From Saccharofermentans sp. (GTDB lineage: Bacteria; Bacillota; Clostridia; Saccharofermentanales; Saccharofermentanaceae), in contig JAEFBB010000010.1 in NCBI GenBank assembly GCA_016292215.1, forward strand, positions 1 through 58,697: 58,697 nt of DNA. Direction: 5' to 3'. Each line of letters opens with the position of its first letter. Position 1 is the stretch's first letter. This document shows, one piece after another, positions 48,910 through 57,649 of this stretch. The translations under genes were made by a program, and so were the position numbers. Below the pieces are notes generated by a model. That model did not search any database, was not told the DNA's origin, and saw nothing but the letters and a program-made list of their open reading frames with translations.

Positions 48910-49809
48910 CTAATCCAACACGTCATACAATCCCAGCATTGCTTCGTGTGCCACATCGATATAATAATCAAGCAGGGTATATAGCCAGTCTTTCAGGTCA
49001 GTAAAAGCGAAGCCGAGTGATTCCGCCTTGTCAGTATTGATACTGTAACCGGGTTCACCGTTATAAGGAGCCGGATCGCCATCGTCACTAATAACAGCTT
49101 TTATTCCGGTCTCCTTTTCGAGATAATCAAGGATCTCTCTTATGGAGATCGTGCCTTTTGAGCTCCCGTTTATGGCGCCTTTGAAATCTTTATCGACCAG
49201 AAACGACAAGAACTTACCGGCTTCATCTGACCTGATGAAGGCCATCTGTGAATCAGGATTATCGATCTTCATCGGGAGCTGATTCAGAACGTGTTCAACG
49301 TAAAAATACAGCCGCTTTGTGTAATCGTCTTTGCCGGTCACAAAAGGGTACCTTACGGCGATCCAGTTCTTGTCAGGATACTTTTGCCAAAGGGCATATT
49401 CTGCTTGTCTCTTTATCACATCGTACGGATAGTCTTGTCTGTCACACCAGATAAGGCCGCCGCCCGCACCGTCAAAATCCTCTTCAACGGTATTGATGCG
49501 TTTGGGATCATAGACCGCCGTGCTCGACATGTAAATATACTTATCACAGTCGGCTGCTTCCATGATCTTGCGGATATCATTTGAACAATAAGCGATCTTA
49601 TCTATGATCACATCGTAATGTGTGCCGGCTATCGCAGCTTTTATGCTGTCCTCATCCGTCCTCTCGAAACGTATCCTTGAGACCGAATCACCGAACCCGT
49701 CAGGGGTATTCCCTCTGGTTGCTATAGTAACATCATGGCCTTTCTCAATAAGGTCATTGACCATATGGATCCCGAAAAATCTCGTCCCGCCCAAAACCAG
49801 TATTTTCAT
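48910..49809 (-). CDS. NAD-dependent epimerase/dehydratase family protein
   Basis: A 299-residue short-chain dehydrogenase-like protein. Nucleotide site GGTRFFG at residues 7-13; IYMSSTAVYDPKR; the YxxxK pair as YDVIKRQAEY; later SDEAGKFLSFLVD and GAINGSSKGTISIREILDYL. It probably acts on a nucleotide sugar. It is related to the plant CSP41/RNA-binding branch of epimerases. Substrate cannot be told. No operon partner. Confidence 0.9.
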   Translation of the reverse strand: MKILVLGGTRFFGIHMVNDLIEKGHDVTIATRGNTPDGFGDSVSRIRFERTDEDSIKAAIAGTHYDVIIDKIAYCSNDIRKIMEAADCDKYIYMSSTAVYDPKRINTVEEDFDGAGGGLIWCDRQDYPYDVIKRQAEYALWQKYPDKNWIAVRYPFVTGKDDYTKRLYFYVEHVLNQLPMKIDNPDSQMAFIRSDEAGKFLSFLVDKDFKGAINGSSKGTISIREILDYLEKETGIKAVISDDGDPAPYNGEPGYSINTDKAESLGFAFTDLKDWLYTLLDYYIDVAHEAMLGLYDVLD

Positions 49810-49935
49810 ATACGCTCCTTATTATCACTAATTGCTATGATTATGAAATCATTTCAGAGTTTTTCAAATAGAAGTAGCTTTTCCGTAAAGCGGAAAGAAT
49901 AATGTCCGGTTAACGTTGTCCATATTTCTGTTTAT
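49810..49935. other. Intergenic, with possible hairpin
   Basis: CTTTTCCG and CGGAAAG near 49876-49898 form a short stem; no gene seen. Confidence 0.3.
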
Positions 49936-50358
49936 TTATTCTTCCAAGACCAGCCATTGATTCATTCCGGCCCCTGCATCTTCATTCGGGCGTTCCACGA
50001 ATCCGAGTTTTGCATAGAAGGGTTCTTTCCCTTTAGCAGAATTAAGATTGAGATTCACTATATAGCCCGGCTTCATATCGTCCTTTATCCTTTTGATGAC
50101 AGCCTCAACCAGTGCTTTCCCTATTCCCTGTCCCTGATACTCAGGAATAACGATTACGTCTGACAGGAACGCTACATATCCGCCGTCCCAAGACAATCTT
50201 ACAACGCCTATGGCTTTTTCATCATCTCTCACACAAAGAACCATATAAGCGTTCTCTACACACTTCTTTGCTTCTTCGAGCGGGAAAAGCCTCCATCCGA
50301 CCAATTTACGTAATTCCAAATATTCTTCAGGAGAAATGTAATCATCGTATCTAATCAT
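49936..50358 (-). CDS. GNAT acetyltransferase
   Basis: A 140-residue GNAT protein with acetyl-CoA motif VIVIPEYQGQGIGKALVEAVIKRI and the closing KGKEPFYAKLGFVERPN. The C-terminal GMNQWL is typical of a common clostridial acetyltransferase group. Substrate unknown. Transcribed in line with the LysR gene. Confidence 0.9.
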   Translation of the reverse strand: MIRYDDYISPEEYLELRKLVGWRLFPLEEAKKCVENAYMVLCVRDDEKAIGVVRLSWDGGYVAFLSDVIVIPEYQGQGIGKALVEAVIKRIKDDMKPGYIVNLNLNSAKGKEPFYAKLGFVERPNEDAGAGMNQWLVLEE

Positions 50359-50385
50359 TTATTATCCGCATCCTCACTACATTCA

Positions 50386-51273
50386 CTAAAGCGGGAATGC
50401 AACTGCTTCAGTGTAAAGCTTTTGAAGCGTCTTTATAAAGATATCCAAGCTCGTTCTGTTATCTGTTTTGTGCGTGCAAAGCACGATGTGAAAACATTCC
50501 TCACACTCAAACGGTATCCAGGCAAACTGGCCGCTGTGATCGTTAAGGAATCCGGGCGCGAGGCATATACCTTTCCCAGCAGCCACATTAGTCAAAGTGC
50601 TGTCGTGGTCCGGACTGTTGAAATAGCTTATCCTGCCAGAAGCTATAAGCCGTTGCTGGACAGCTCTTAATGCATCCGGAGAACCGCCTCCGACCATCAG
50701 TGTCCTGCCGTAGATATCTTCTTCCGTAATAGTATTCTTAGCCGCAAGCGGATCGTTTTTGTCTGTTATCAGATAGATACGCGAATCAAACAACTTGTGG
50801 ACATTTATTCCCGGAATATGCTTCGTCTGTTCTGTAAGCGCAAAGAAGATATCAGCATCGTTTTTCAGGAAGACCTCAAGACCGTGGCCGTAATTGAACA
50901 TCGGTGTGATCTGTACACCCGGCTGTTCTTTCTCGAATATGCGTATTGCTTCAGGAAGGAAATACAAAGCCTGGCGGACAGACATTACGATGGAAATGTT
51001 GTCACTGTATTTGGCACTGAAATTCTGCCCCTGTTCGATCGCACGCTTCATCTCTTCGCGCATGTTGGTCAGATATGATACGAACTGCTGTCCCGCAGGA
51101 GTAAGAGATGCACCTTTGCCGTTCCTCTCGAAAATAGAAAACCCGACCTCTTCTTCCAATAACCTGATCTGATATGAGAACGTGGGCTGGCTCACGAACA
51201 TATTCTCAGCGCCTCTGCTGAAGTTCTGTGTCCTGGCAAGTTCTATGCAGTAATCTATCTGTTTTGTGTTCAT
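50386..51273 (-). CDS. LysR-family transcriptional regulator
   Basis: A 295-residue regulator: the N-terminal winged helix (QIDYCIELARTQNFSRGAENMFVSQPTFSYQIRLLEEEVGFSIFER) and a co-inducer-binding domain (NISIVMSVRQALYFLPEAIRIFEKE). It is divergent from the flavodoxin/aldo-keto reductase operon with 115 bases between, the usual arrangement for a LysR regulator and its target. It probably responds to an electrophile or redox signal, given the targets. Confidence 0.94.
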   Translation of the reverse strand: MNTKQIDYCIELARTQNFSRGAENMFVSQPTFSYQIRLLEEEVGFSIFERNGKGASLTPAGQQFVSYLTNMREEMKRAIEQGQNFSAKYSDNISIVMSVRQALYFLPEAIRIFEKEQPGVQITPMFNYGHGLEVFLKNDADIFFALTEQTKHIPGINVHKLFDSRIYLITDKNDPLAAKNTITEEDIYGRTLMVGGGSPDALRAVQQRLIASGRISYFNSPDHDSTLTNVAAGKGICLAPGFLNDHSGQFAWIPFECEECFHIVLCTHKTDNRTSLDIFIKTLQKLYTEAVAFPL

Positions 51274-51307
51274 GGCTGCTCCATTCGTTATTTAAATTTT
51301 AAATCGG

Positions 51308-51331
51308 ATATCCAGTCTTTCTATTGGATAT
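51308..51331. promoter_or_regulatory. Probable LysR operator
   Basis: ATATCCA (51308-51314) and TGGATAT (51325-51331) are exact inverted 7-mers with a 10-base spacer, midway between the divergent LysR and flavodoxin genes. Confidence 0.6.
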
Positions 51332-51388
51332 TTTATCGGTCTGATGTGAGAATGTAAACATAGAAAACAGAATACGGAGGCAGTATAT

Positions 51389-51910
51389 ATGGCTAAGACA
51401 TTGATAGCATTCTTTTCGAGAGCTGATGAGAATTACTTTGGCGGAGCGATGAGATATGTAAAGGTTGGTAACACCGAGATCGTGGCAGAGATCATGAAGG
51501 AACTGACAGGTGCGGATACCTTCAAGATCGAGATGAAGAACCCTTATTCGCCTGTCTACATGACCTGCATCGATGAAGCCAAGAAAGATCTGAGGGAGAA
51601 CGCCCGTCCTGAGCTCACGTCTTACATCGACAGCATAGACGGGTACGACACGGTTGTTCTTGGTTATCCAAATTACTGGGGTACGATACCCATGGCTGTT
51701 GCAACCTTCCTTGAAAAGTACGATTTCACCGGCAAGACGGTCCTTCCGTTCTGTACAAACGAAGGAAGCGGTATGGGATCTTCCGAGCGCGACATAAAGA
51801 AGTACGCCAAAGGCGCTGATGTTAAAAAGGGCCTGTCGATCACAGGTTCCCAGGCGGCAAACTCAAAAGACGCTGTTAAGAAGTGGCTTGCAGCAAACGG
51901 ACTGATCTAA
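51389..51910 (+). CDS. Flavodoxin family protein
   Basis: A 173-residue flavodoxin: FMN-phosphate region TLIAFFSRADENYF with GNTEIVAEIM, then VVLGYPNYWGTIPMAVATFLEKYDF and PFCTNEGSGMGSSERDI. It carries electrons to a reductase partner. First gene of an operon with an aldo-keto reductase (21 bases downstream) and an NTF2-like protein. GGAGG lies about 9 bases before the ATG. Confidence 0.94.
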   Translation: MAKTLIAFFSRADENYFGGAMRYVKVGNTEIVAEIMKELTGADTFKIEMKNPYSPVYMTCIDEAKKDLRENARPELTSYIDSIDGYDTVVLGYPNYWGTIPMAVATFLEKYDFTGKTVLPFCTNEGSGMGSSERDIKKYAKGADVKKGLSITGSQAANSKDAVKKWLAANGLI

Positions 51911-51931
51911 AGAATAAAGGAGGAATTCAAA

Positions 51932-52771
51932 ATGGAATACGTAACACTTAACAACGGGATCAAATGCCCCACAGTAGGGATCGGAACTTTTATGCTGACA
52001 CCTTCTGATGCCGAGAGAAGCGTCAGGGAAGCACTCAAGATGGGATACTCACTCGTGGATACCGCCAACGCTTATGTCAACGAGAGAGCCTGTGGCAGAG
52101 GCATCAAGGAAAGCGGCATCGACCGCGAAGAAGTCTTCCTCTCCACCAAGCTCTGGCCCAGTGAATACGAGAACCCCAATGCGGTAGATGAGACGCTCGA
52201 AAGACTTGGCGTAGACTATGTCGATCTCCTCTATATCCATCAGCCCGCAGGCAACTGGCTTGCAGGTTACCGCCAGCTCGAGAAGGCATACAGGGAAGGT
52301 AAAGCAAAGAGCATCGGTATCTCGAACTTTGAAGGTAAGTACATTGATGAACTTCAGACAAAGTGGGAGATAGTACCTCAGTTCATTCAGGTTGAGGCTC
52401 ACCCCTACTTCACACAGAAAGAGCTCCGCAAGACACTCGACAAGTACGATATCAAGCTCATGAGCTGGTATCCTTTGGGCCACGGCGACAAGTCGCTTAT
52501 CAACGAACCTGTTTTCGCCGAGCTTGGAAAGAAATACGGCAAGAGTCCAGCGCAGATAATCCTTCGCTGGCATACCCTGATGGGATTTGTTGTAATCCCG
52601 GGAAGTAAGAACACAGATCACATAAAGGACAATCTGAACATCCTGGACTTCACTCTTACAGATGATGAGATGGCAGAGATCGCAAAGCTCGATAAAGATC
52701 AGAGATACTACCACAGGACAGACGAGCAGCTCGTGCAGTTTGCTTCATGGCATCCACAGTTTGAAAAATAG
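51932..52771 (+). CDS. Aldo-keto reductase
   Basis: A 279-residue NADPH-dependent reductase with the barrel and catalytic tetrad: Asp and Tyr in LVDTANAYVNE, Lys in LSTKLWP, His in LLYIHQP; C-terminal IPGSKNTDHIKDN binds the cofactor. It reduces aldehydes or ketones, probably in detoxification together with the flavodoxin. GGAGG lies 9 bases before the ATG. Confidence 0.94.
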   Translation: MEYVTLNNGIKCPTVGIGTFMLTPSDAERSVREALKMGYSLVDTANAYVNERACGRGIKESGIDREEVFLSTKLWPSEYENPNAVDETLERLGVDYVDLLYIHQPAGNWLAGYRQLEKAYREGKAKSIGISNFEGKYIDELQTKWEIVPQFIQVEAHPYFTQKELRKTLDKYDIKLMSWYPLGHGDKSLINEPVFAELGKKYGKSPAQIILRWHTLMGFVVIPGSKNTDHIKDNLNILDFTLTDDEMAEIAKLDKDQRYYHRTDEQLVQFASWHPQFEK

Positions 52772-52783
52772 GAAACAGTACTA

Positions 52784-53206
52784 ATGAAAGAATTTGATTT
52801 TTCAGTATTCAGAAATGTGACTATTACGGGGACTGACATGAACTCTCTTTCGACGGAAGAGAGTTCTGTCCTTTACAGGCAGGCAGAGTATTGTCAAGCG
52901 ATGACGGAAGCGGACATCGGTAAGCTCCGTGAGATCGTATCTGAGGATATGACGTTCACTCACATGAGCGGTCTGAAACAGACCCGCGAGGAATACTTTG
53001 CGGACATTGATGACGGAAATCTGGATTATCACACTATCGGAATAGAAAACCCCGCAATTGAAGTAAACGGAAAAAGAGCAAGTATCAGCTTTACTTCAGT
53101 TCTTAACGCAAACGCTTATGGTGTCTGTGGCACTTTCCGAATAACAGGTACTCATCACTACATATTAAGAGATGGAACGTGGATTGCTGTGAACGGGATA
53201 CAATGA
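52784..53206 (+). CDS. NTF2-like (DUF4440/SnoaL-type) protein
   Basis: A 140-residue cone-shaped-fold protein: SVLYRQAEYCQAMTEADIGKLREIVSEDMTFTHMSGLKQTREEYF is the typical start of SnoaL/DUF4440 proteins, ending in TGTHHYILRDGTWIAV. Such proteins bind or isomerise small molecules. Last gene of the LysR-linked operon, 12 bases after the reductase. The real start may be the second ATG (MNSLS, residue 19). Confidence 0.8.
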   Translation: MKEFDFSVFRNVTITGTDMNSLSTEESSVLYRQAEYCQAMTEADIGKLREIVSEDMTFTHMSGLKQTREEYFADIDDGNLDYHTIGIENPAIEVNGKRASISFTSVLNANAYGVCGTFRITGTHHYILRDGTWIAVNGIQ

Positions 53207-53292
53207 TATCCGAGGCAGATTACTGATGTTTTATAGGAAAACGAGGCGTTCATCCGGTATGGACATTTTTACTGTTGATTATCTCTTCTAAG

Positions 53293-53318
53293 AGCATTTC
53301 CGGTTAACCGGGAATGCT
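53293..53318. terminator. Palindromic bidirectional terminator
   Basis: AGCATTTCCGGTT and AACCGGGAATGCT form a 13-base stem with no loop spacer, T-rich ends on both sides, between convergent genes. Confidence 0.75.
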
Positions 53319-53332
53319 TTCTTCATTCTCTA

Positions 53333-53854
53333 TTATTGTATCCTGTCCCACAACTGCACTTCCACATAAGCATACTTGCCGAGTGATTCTTTGAGGAAAT
53401 CATCAACTGAGCCATTACATGCCTCGATACGCTCAAACAGAAGCTTTTTCGTCAGAACAACCGGTTCGTTTCCATGTATCATCAGAGCACAGCTGTCACC
53501 AAGCGTGAAGCTGACCTGATCGTCGGGAATATCATCCAGATCAATAATGATCTTATCGCTGCTGTTAAACCATTCTCTGAGATAATCACACTCCAGAAGA
53601 GTAAACGAATAAGGATTCGGAAGCTTCGGTTTTCCGCCTAATTCTATGAACTTCTCCCGAACGAATGCATCCGCTTTCTTTCGTGCAGGATAATAATTCA
53701 CGAAGTCAGCAAAACGGCCGAAACTGGTTGTGTCCGGATGTGCATTCGCAAGTTCTTCAGCCTTGCGGAAAGCTTCCTCTTCAGGAAGAAGCATTATGTT
53801 TTTCCACGGGTCTGTTCCCGGATAAAAGTAGTGTGTAATGAAAAGTTTATCCAT
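53333..53854 (-). CDS. Hypothetical protein
   Basis: A 173-residue soluble acidic protein beginning MDKLFITHYFYPGTDPWKNI. Mixed helix and strand; the middle has FADFVNYYPARKKADAFVRE and IIIDLDDIPDD. No family recognised. The ATG at 53854 (GAGGTAAT about 7 bases upstream, inside the end of the upstream gene) is chosen over the TTG two codons earlier. Last gene of the leftward run beginning at 55142 or further up; possibly immunity-like. Confidence 0.65.
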   Translation of the reverse strand: MDKLFITHYFYPGTDPWKNIMLLPEEEAFRKAEELANAHPDTTSFGRFADFVNYYPARKKADAFVREKFIELGGKPKLPNPYSFTLLECDYLREWFNSSDKIIIDLDDIPDDQVSFTLGDSCALMIHGNEPVVLTKKLLFERIEACNGSVDDFLKESLGKYAYVEVQLWDRIQ

Positions 53855-53860
53855 AAACAA

Positions 53861-54514
53861 TTACCTCAATTTACCCTTTATTCTCTGACATGCTTCTATG
53901 TGCATGATCCAGTGCCTGGAAAACGGCATCTGTATAAGCCCGCGCACATCTTTTTTGCACCAGTAATCGATCAGCCAGACTGCATTCTCGTCAGTGCTTA
54001 CAACACCCAATGACTGCAGGTCTGCTCTCCGCTCATCCGCAACCTTGATCTTCAGATCATCAAACGTCAGATTGCGTATTATACCTTCTGTGCTTTTCTT
54101 TACATCAGCAATATACGAATACAGTTCATCGATGTACAGCTGCTTGGTAAAATCAGAGATCTGTTCCTTAACGAGTTCATTGCCGGTAGTAATAATCGGC
54201 GAGTTGATACGGCTCTGGTATTTCCCGGAGAACAACACCTCTTCATCGCCTTTAACAAGCGTGTGAGCAACGATGTCTTCTATCCTGAAGATATGCCATA
54301 TGGAATACGCAATATTCTTGCAGTGATATCCGTCAGCATTCATAAAAGGCATTGCATCAAAGTCTTCTCTCTTAAGATCTTTCTTAAATGAGAGAAGCGT
54401 ATCCATAAGATCCTTTCGAAGCTCAAAAAGAACATCCTTACCCTGATCAAAAGTATCCGCCTTTTTGATCAAGAGCTGCATTTTCTTATTCTGTTCTGAC
54501 CATTCTTTATTCAT
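53861..54514 (-). CDS. DinB-like four-helix protein
   Basis: A 217-residue helical protein with the DinB/YfiT-type metal-binding pattern: a first His in NADGYHCKNIAYSIWHIFRIEDIVAHTLV and a late His in FSRHWIMHIEACQRIKGK. DinB-fold proteins are thiol- or metal-dependent small-molecule transferases, usually stress-induced. No Shine-Dalgarno of note. It follows a degenerate small frame at 54521-54626. Confidence 0.75.
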   Translation of the reverse strand: MNKEWSEQNKKMQLLIKKADTFDQGKDVLFELRKDLMDTLLSFKKDLKREDFDAMPFMNADGYHCKNIAYSIWHIFRIEDIVAHTLVKGDEEVLFSGKYQSRINSPIITTGNELVKEQISDFTKQLYIDELYSYIADVKKSTEGIIRNLTFDDLKIKVADERRADLQSLGVVSTDENAVWLIDYWCKKDVRGLIQMPFSRHWIMHIEACQRIKGKLR

Positions 54515-54520
54515 GATTAT

Positions 54521-54626
54521 TTACTTCTTTTCCTGTTCTTCACGTCTTTTGCGCCGCTGTTCGCGGTTATTCTTTTCAGACTCAAAGATCTCCACTGCCG
54601 CATCCTTTTTTGAATTCCATAGTCAT
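54521..54626 (-). pseudogene. Possible frameshifted small gene
   Basis: From ATG 54626 the frame reads MTMEFKK, then ends early. One base shift in the A6 run (near 54605) opens a charged frame ending ESEKNNREQRRKRREEQEKK and TAA at 54521. It sits 4 bases after the acetyltransferase stop. It may be a decayed small basic protein gene; too short to be sure. Confidence 0.3.
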
Positions 54627-54629
54627 CTC

Positions 54630-55142
54630 TTATCCTAAGATCTTCTGCATTACCACAGCATCTTTAAACATCCCGTTTACATAGAAATAGTCTTTGTAAA
54701 TGCCTATATCAGCAAATCCCATTTTATGGTACAGATGAATGCCTCTTTCATTATCAGTGATTGCTTCCAATTCAATAATCCTGATCTTCATATTCTTTGC
54801 CTGCTCGAAAATTTTCTCTATCATTTCTGTTCCTATTCCCTGATTCCAGTACTCCTTTTTTACCGAAATCGAGAATATAGCCCTGTGACGGATTCTAGCC
54901 GGATAATATCCGACTAATTCAGCTCTCGCAATAATCTGATCGTTATCAAGGGCAATCAAAACAACACTATTCTCTGAGTCTTTACTCATAGCCAATTTGC
55001 GTTTTACGCCTTCAACCGGAACATTGAATTCGTTTTTGCCATGCATCAGATTATCGGATTCTCCACCTACCTGATTCAGATAGGAAATCATTTTCTCTGC
55101 ATCATCCGGAACAGCTTCTCTGATTATGTATGTATTATTCAT
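54630..55142 (-). CDS. GNAT acetyltransferase
   Basis: A 170-residue GNAT protein: IREAVPDDAEKMISYLNQVGGESDNL start, acetyl-CoA site FSISVKKEYWNQGIGTEMIEKIFEQAK, and IELEAITDNERGIHLYHKMGF. Related to the PhinothricinAT/RimI-like group. AGGAGG lies about 12 bases before the ATG. Substrate unknown. Confidence 0.92.
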   Translation of the reverse strand: MNNTYIIREAVPDDAEKMISYLNQVGGESDNLMHGKNEFNVPVEGVKRKLAMSKDSENSVVLIALDNDQIIARAELVGYYPARIRHRAIFSISVKKEYWNQGIGTEMIEKIFEQAKNMKIRIIELEAITDNERGIHLYHKMGFADIGIYKDYFYVNGMFKDAVVMQKILG

Positions 55143-55160
55143 TTAACCCTTAAACCTCCT

Positions 55161-55610
55161 TTAACCTGACGTTCTATCACACATATTATCTATGTACCAA
55201 TCAATATCCAAATCAGCCCTGACTTTCGAACAAAAGTCTATTACTTTCATCGAAGGTGATATGCAGGGTTTCTCGTGCTCACAACAGATGTTTGGTACAA
55301 CTTCCAAAGTAAAAGTCGCATCAAAACGTTCACGTATCTCATTAAGCAGATCAATCTTCGGAATCAGTGGTTCTATCGTTTTTTCCATCTGATTGCTGAT
55401 GATCACGTCATATTCATCACAACGGCAGCCATCCCAGCAAGAACATGAATACTTATATCCTGTATCGGTCTTCTGACCGTCTTTCAGATAATATCTTGGT
55501 TCACCGGATCGAAATGTTTTTACCGGCTGAATGCCAAGAATTGATGTAATCTCGTCCGGATCAAACTCCCCTTTGATAGAGAAATATGTATAGCACGTTG
55601 TTTCCTTCAT
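55161..55610 (-). CDS. DUF4279 protein
   Basis: A 149-residue soluble protein of the DUF4279 type: TYFSIKGEFDPDEITSILGIQP, GEPRYYLKDGQKT, and EVVPNICCEHEKPCISPS. This family is frequent next to polymorphic-toxin immunity genes. A Cys/Asp-rich loop (YSCSCWDGCRCDEYD) interrupts the usual core and may bind metal. Start follows GGAAT about 5 bases upstream, a weak site. Confidence 0.8.
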   Translation of the reverse strand: MKETTCYTYFSIKGEFDPDEITSILGIQPVKTFRSGEPRYYLKDGQKTDTGYKYSCSCWDGCRCDEYDVIISNQMEKTIEPLIPKIDLLNEIRERFDATFTLEVVPNICCEHEKPCISPSMKVIDFCSKVRADLDIDWYIDNMCDRTSG

Positions 55611-55640
55611 TTCTATTCCTTCTACATATTGTAATTACAG

Positions 55641-56720
55641 TTATCTCGTGGCCAGTCCTGTTTCAGGATCAACTATAAATGTATCATCTAAAATATCATG
55701 CACAATGATCTTGTTGTCTTCCGTAAGCTTAGCTGAACGGATGAGCAATGATCCGATATTGGAGCCGTGTACGCGCCACAGCACATTGCCATCAGCATCA
55801 TAACAGAGCATATTACGTTCCCAAATGACTTCGTAAACAACTATGGTCCGATCCAGATAATCAATGGTTTTCATGACCGGGAAAGCAACTTCGGACATCT
55901 TACAATGATCGACCCATTTCGCTCTGTCCATATAATCATTGTGGTAAAGGCGCTTCATGCGGCCAAACGGATCATCAGCGAATATATTCTCAATAAAAGA
56001 CTCCGTCGAATCTCCGCACTCATAAAAGTTGATCCAGTCACCCAAGTAGAACTTTCCCTTTCTTCCAATATAGATCACGTAATCGGACACACCTCCGACA
56101 GGGAAAAGATCATCACCTGCAATCTTCTCTAATTCTTCCATCCGTTCATATTCGCCGCTTGCGTAGCACACCGGATCAAAACAGACCTCTACTCTTGATC
56201 TGGCGCCCTTGCCCGTTCCTATAAACTTCAGTCCTCCGAAGCTATTAAGAAACTCCTCGGCAAAATCATTGTACTTAAAACCTTCTAAGACAAGGATTTT
56301 CACCCATTCCACAACTTTCCCGTTCTCATCAGACTTCACTGTAAAATCTGCTAAAGCATTTGTCAGATAATCAACAGCTTCCACATGCACATCCTTTACT
56401 CTGACATCTTGTGCTTTTGCCTGTTCTGCGACTATTTCGACAGCCTCATCATAAGCGCCTAATTGTTCATAGCCCTTGATCAGGTCCTTATCGATATCCA
56501 GTTCAGATGAGATCAGGCGGTAACCATTTGAATCGTTATATACTATTTCGGCTATCTTCTTTCCGCCAATAAGGATCTTGCATGGAACTATGGGGCCAAA
56601 GCCGTACCCACATTCGCAGCTCACATAATTAATGCATTTCGGGCACAAATAGATAATGTTTGGCGCATTACAATTCACTTCATAAGCGTAGCCGCATTTA
56701 TCACAGATTTTTTTCGACAT
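55641..56720 (-). CDS. Zinc-ribbon plus SUKH-3-like protein
   Basis: A 359-residue protein. Residues 1-45 are a zinc ribbon (ICDKCGYAY, LCPKCINY, CECGYG). Residues about 130-245 match the SUKH-3 pattern: LEGFKYNDFAEEFLNSFGGL, VCFDPVCYASGEYERMEELEKI, DLFPVGGVSDYVIYIGRKGKFYLG. The C-terminal ~110 residues contain repeats of beta-strand pairs (NMLCYDADGNVLWRVHG, IVHDILDDTFIVDPETG) like single propeller blades. SUKH-3 proteins are immunity proteins to secreted toxins. The fusion to a zinc ribbon and blade-like tail is uncommon. First gene of a leftward run. Confidence 0.65.
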   Translation of the reverse strand: MSKKICDKCGYAYEVNCNAPNIIYLCPKCINYVSCECGYGFGPIVPCKILIGGKKIAEIVYNDSNGYRLISSELDIDKDLIKGYEQLGAYDEAVEIVAEQAKAQDVRVKDVHVEAVDYLTNALADFTVKSDENGKVVEWVKILVLEGFKYNDFAEEFLNSFGGLKFIGTGKGARSRVEVCFDPVCYASGEYERMEELEKIAGDDLFPVGGVSDYVIYIGRKGKFYLGDWINFYECGDSTESFIENIFADDPFGRMKRLYHNDYMDRAKWVDHCKMSEVAFPVMKTIDYLDRTIVVYEVIWERNMLCYDADGNVLWRVHGSNIGSLLIRSAKLTEDNKIIVHDILDDTFIVDPETGLATR

Positions 56721-57034
56721 TGCTATTTTCCCAACTCAGACGCTATTACTGTCTATTTTCTCGACTAAGGGATCACTCCCTCAGACAAGATAATTATATC
56801 ATCCGGGTTAAGTTCTCTTGATAACTTTTTGAGCTGCAGAACCTGTAATCAATGACAGACACACCCTGACACAAAAATAGTGAGGTGCCATATAGGTATT
56901 CTTAACACATTGAGCATAGCATTATTATACGACAGATAATCCCGTAATCTCTTACGAATGCTATCACACAGATTAGATATGTCAGCGTTAAAAACTTCAG
57001 CTTCCATAGTCTGAAATCTATAATTATGAGCAAA
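56721..57034. other. Intergenic region, A+T-rich, no gene
   Basis: Contains a 17-base near-mirror (ACTAAGGGA / TCCCTCAGA near 56764-56785) and short frames without ribosome sites. No gene supported. Confidence 0.4.
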
Positions 57035-57064
57035 AAACACGGCTGACATTTGTCAGTCGTGTTT
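57035..57064 (-). terminator. Terminator of the lipoprotein-hydrolase operon
   Basis: AAACACGGCTGACA (57035-57048) and TGTCAGTCGTGTTT (57051-57064), one G-T pair, 2-base loop; T6 follows on the minus strand. Confidence 0.85.
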
Positions 57065-57091
57065 GTCCGTTATATTGCTGATATATACGAT

Positions 57092-57649
57092 CTAATCAAG
57101 ACTTAGCGTAATAGTTACATCACCATTGCCTAAGAGATCTTTTAATTCCTTTTCAGTCAGGTTGATCTTACCGAGTCTTGTATAGCTCCAGGAATTGGAT
57201 CCATAGAACATCACTATCTGATCACCGGAATAAAGAACAATATCGCCCGGCTTTGTTGTTGTCTGTTTATCGTCTCTTGTGATAGCCTGCCCTATGGAAC
57301 CCACCTGCTCAAAGCCGCCGTACATCGACATCTTTATGGTCAGATCTGATGCAGCGAGTTTCTTCAGGTCTTCCACTGAAGCATTATCTTCCCAGGTGAC
57401 CTGAACTTCCTTTTCTCCGATCTTTAGTGTCATTGATCTTTCTGTCTCCGTGACGGTAGTCGTCTCTTCTGTCTGAATGGTCATTTCAGAAGTTGCAGAC
57501 ATTTCCGTTGATGTAGTCTTCTCTGTCGTCATTTCGGATATTTCTTCAGCCGAAGTAACTGACTCAGCGCTCTGCTGCGTGCTGCATGATGCTGCCGCCA
57601 ACACGACTGATGCCAATACAAGAAGTGCAAAGATTCTTCTTATTCTCAT
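57092..57649 (-). CDS. Lipoprotein with Thr/Glu-rich linker
   Basis: A 185-residue lipoprotein: signal peptide MRIRRIFALLVLASVVLAA, lipobox AASC. Residues about 24-70 are a Thr/Ser/Glu-rich linker (EEISEMTTEKTTSTEMSATS), probably a wall spacer. The C-terminal domain resembles a cyclophilin-like sandwich (MTLKIGEKEVQVTWEDNASVEDL, DIVLYSGDQIVMFYGSNSWSYTRLGKI) of the kind named cyclophilin_like/DUF3830. The start overlaps the hydrolase stop by 4 bases. Function not established. Confidence 0.8.
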   Translation of the reverse strand: MRIRRIFALLVLASVVLAAASCSTQQSAESVTSAEEISEMTTEKTTSTEMSATSEMTIQTEETTTVTETERSMTLKIGEKEVQVTWEDNASVEDLKKLAASDLTIKMSMYGGFEQVGSIGQAITRDDKQTTTKPGDIVLYSGDQIVMFYGSNSWSYTRLGKINLTEKELKDLLGNGDVTITLSLD

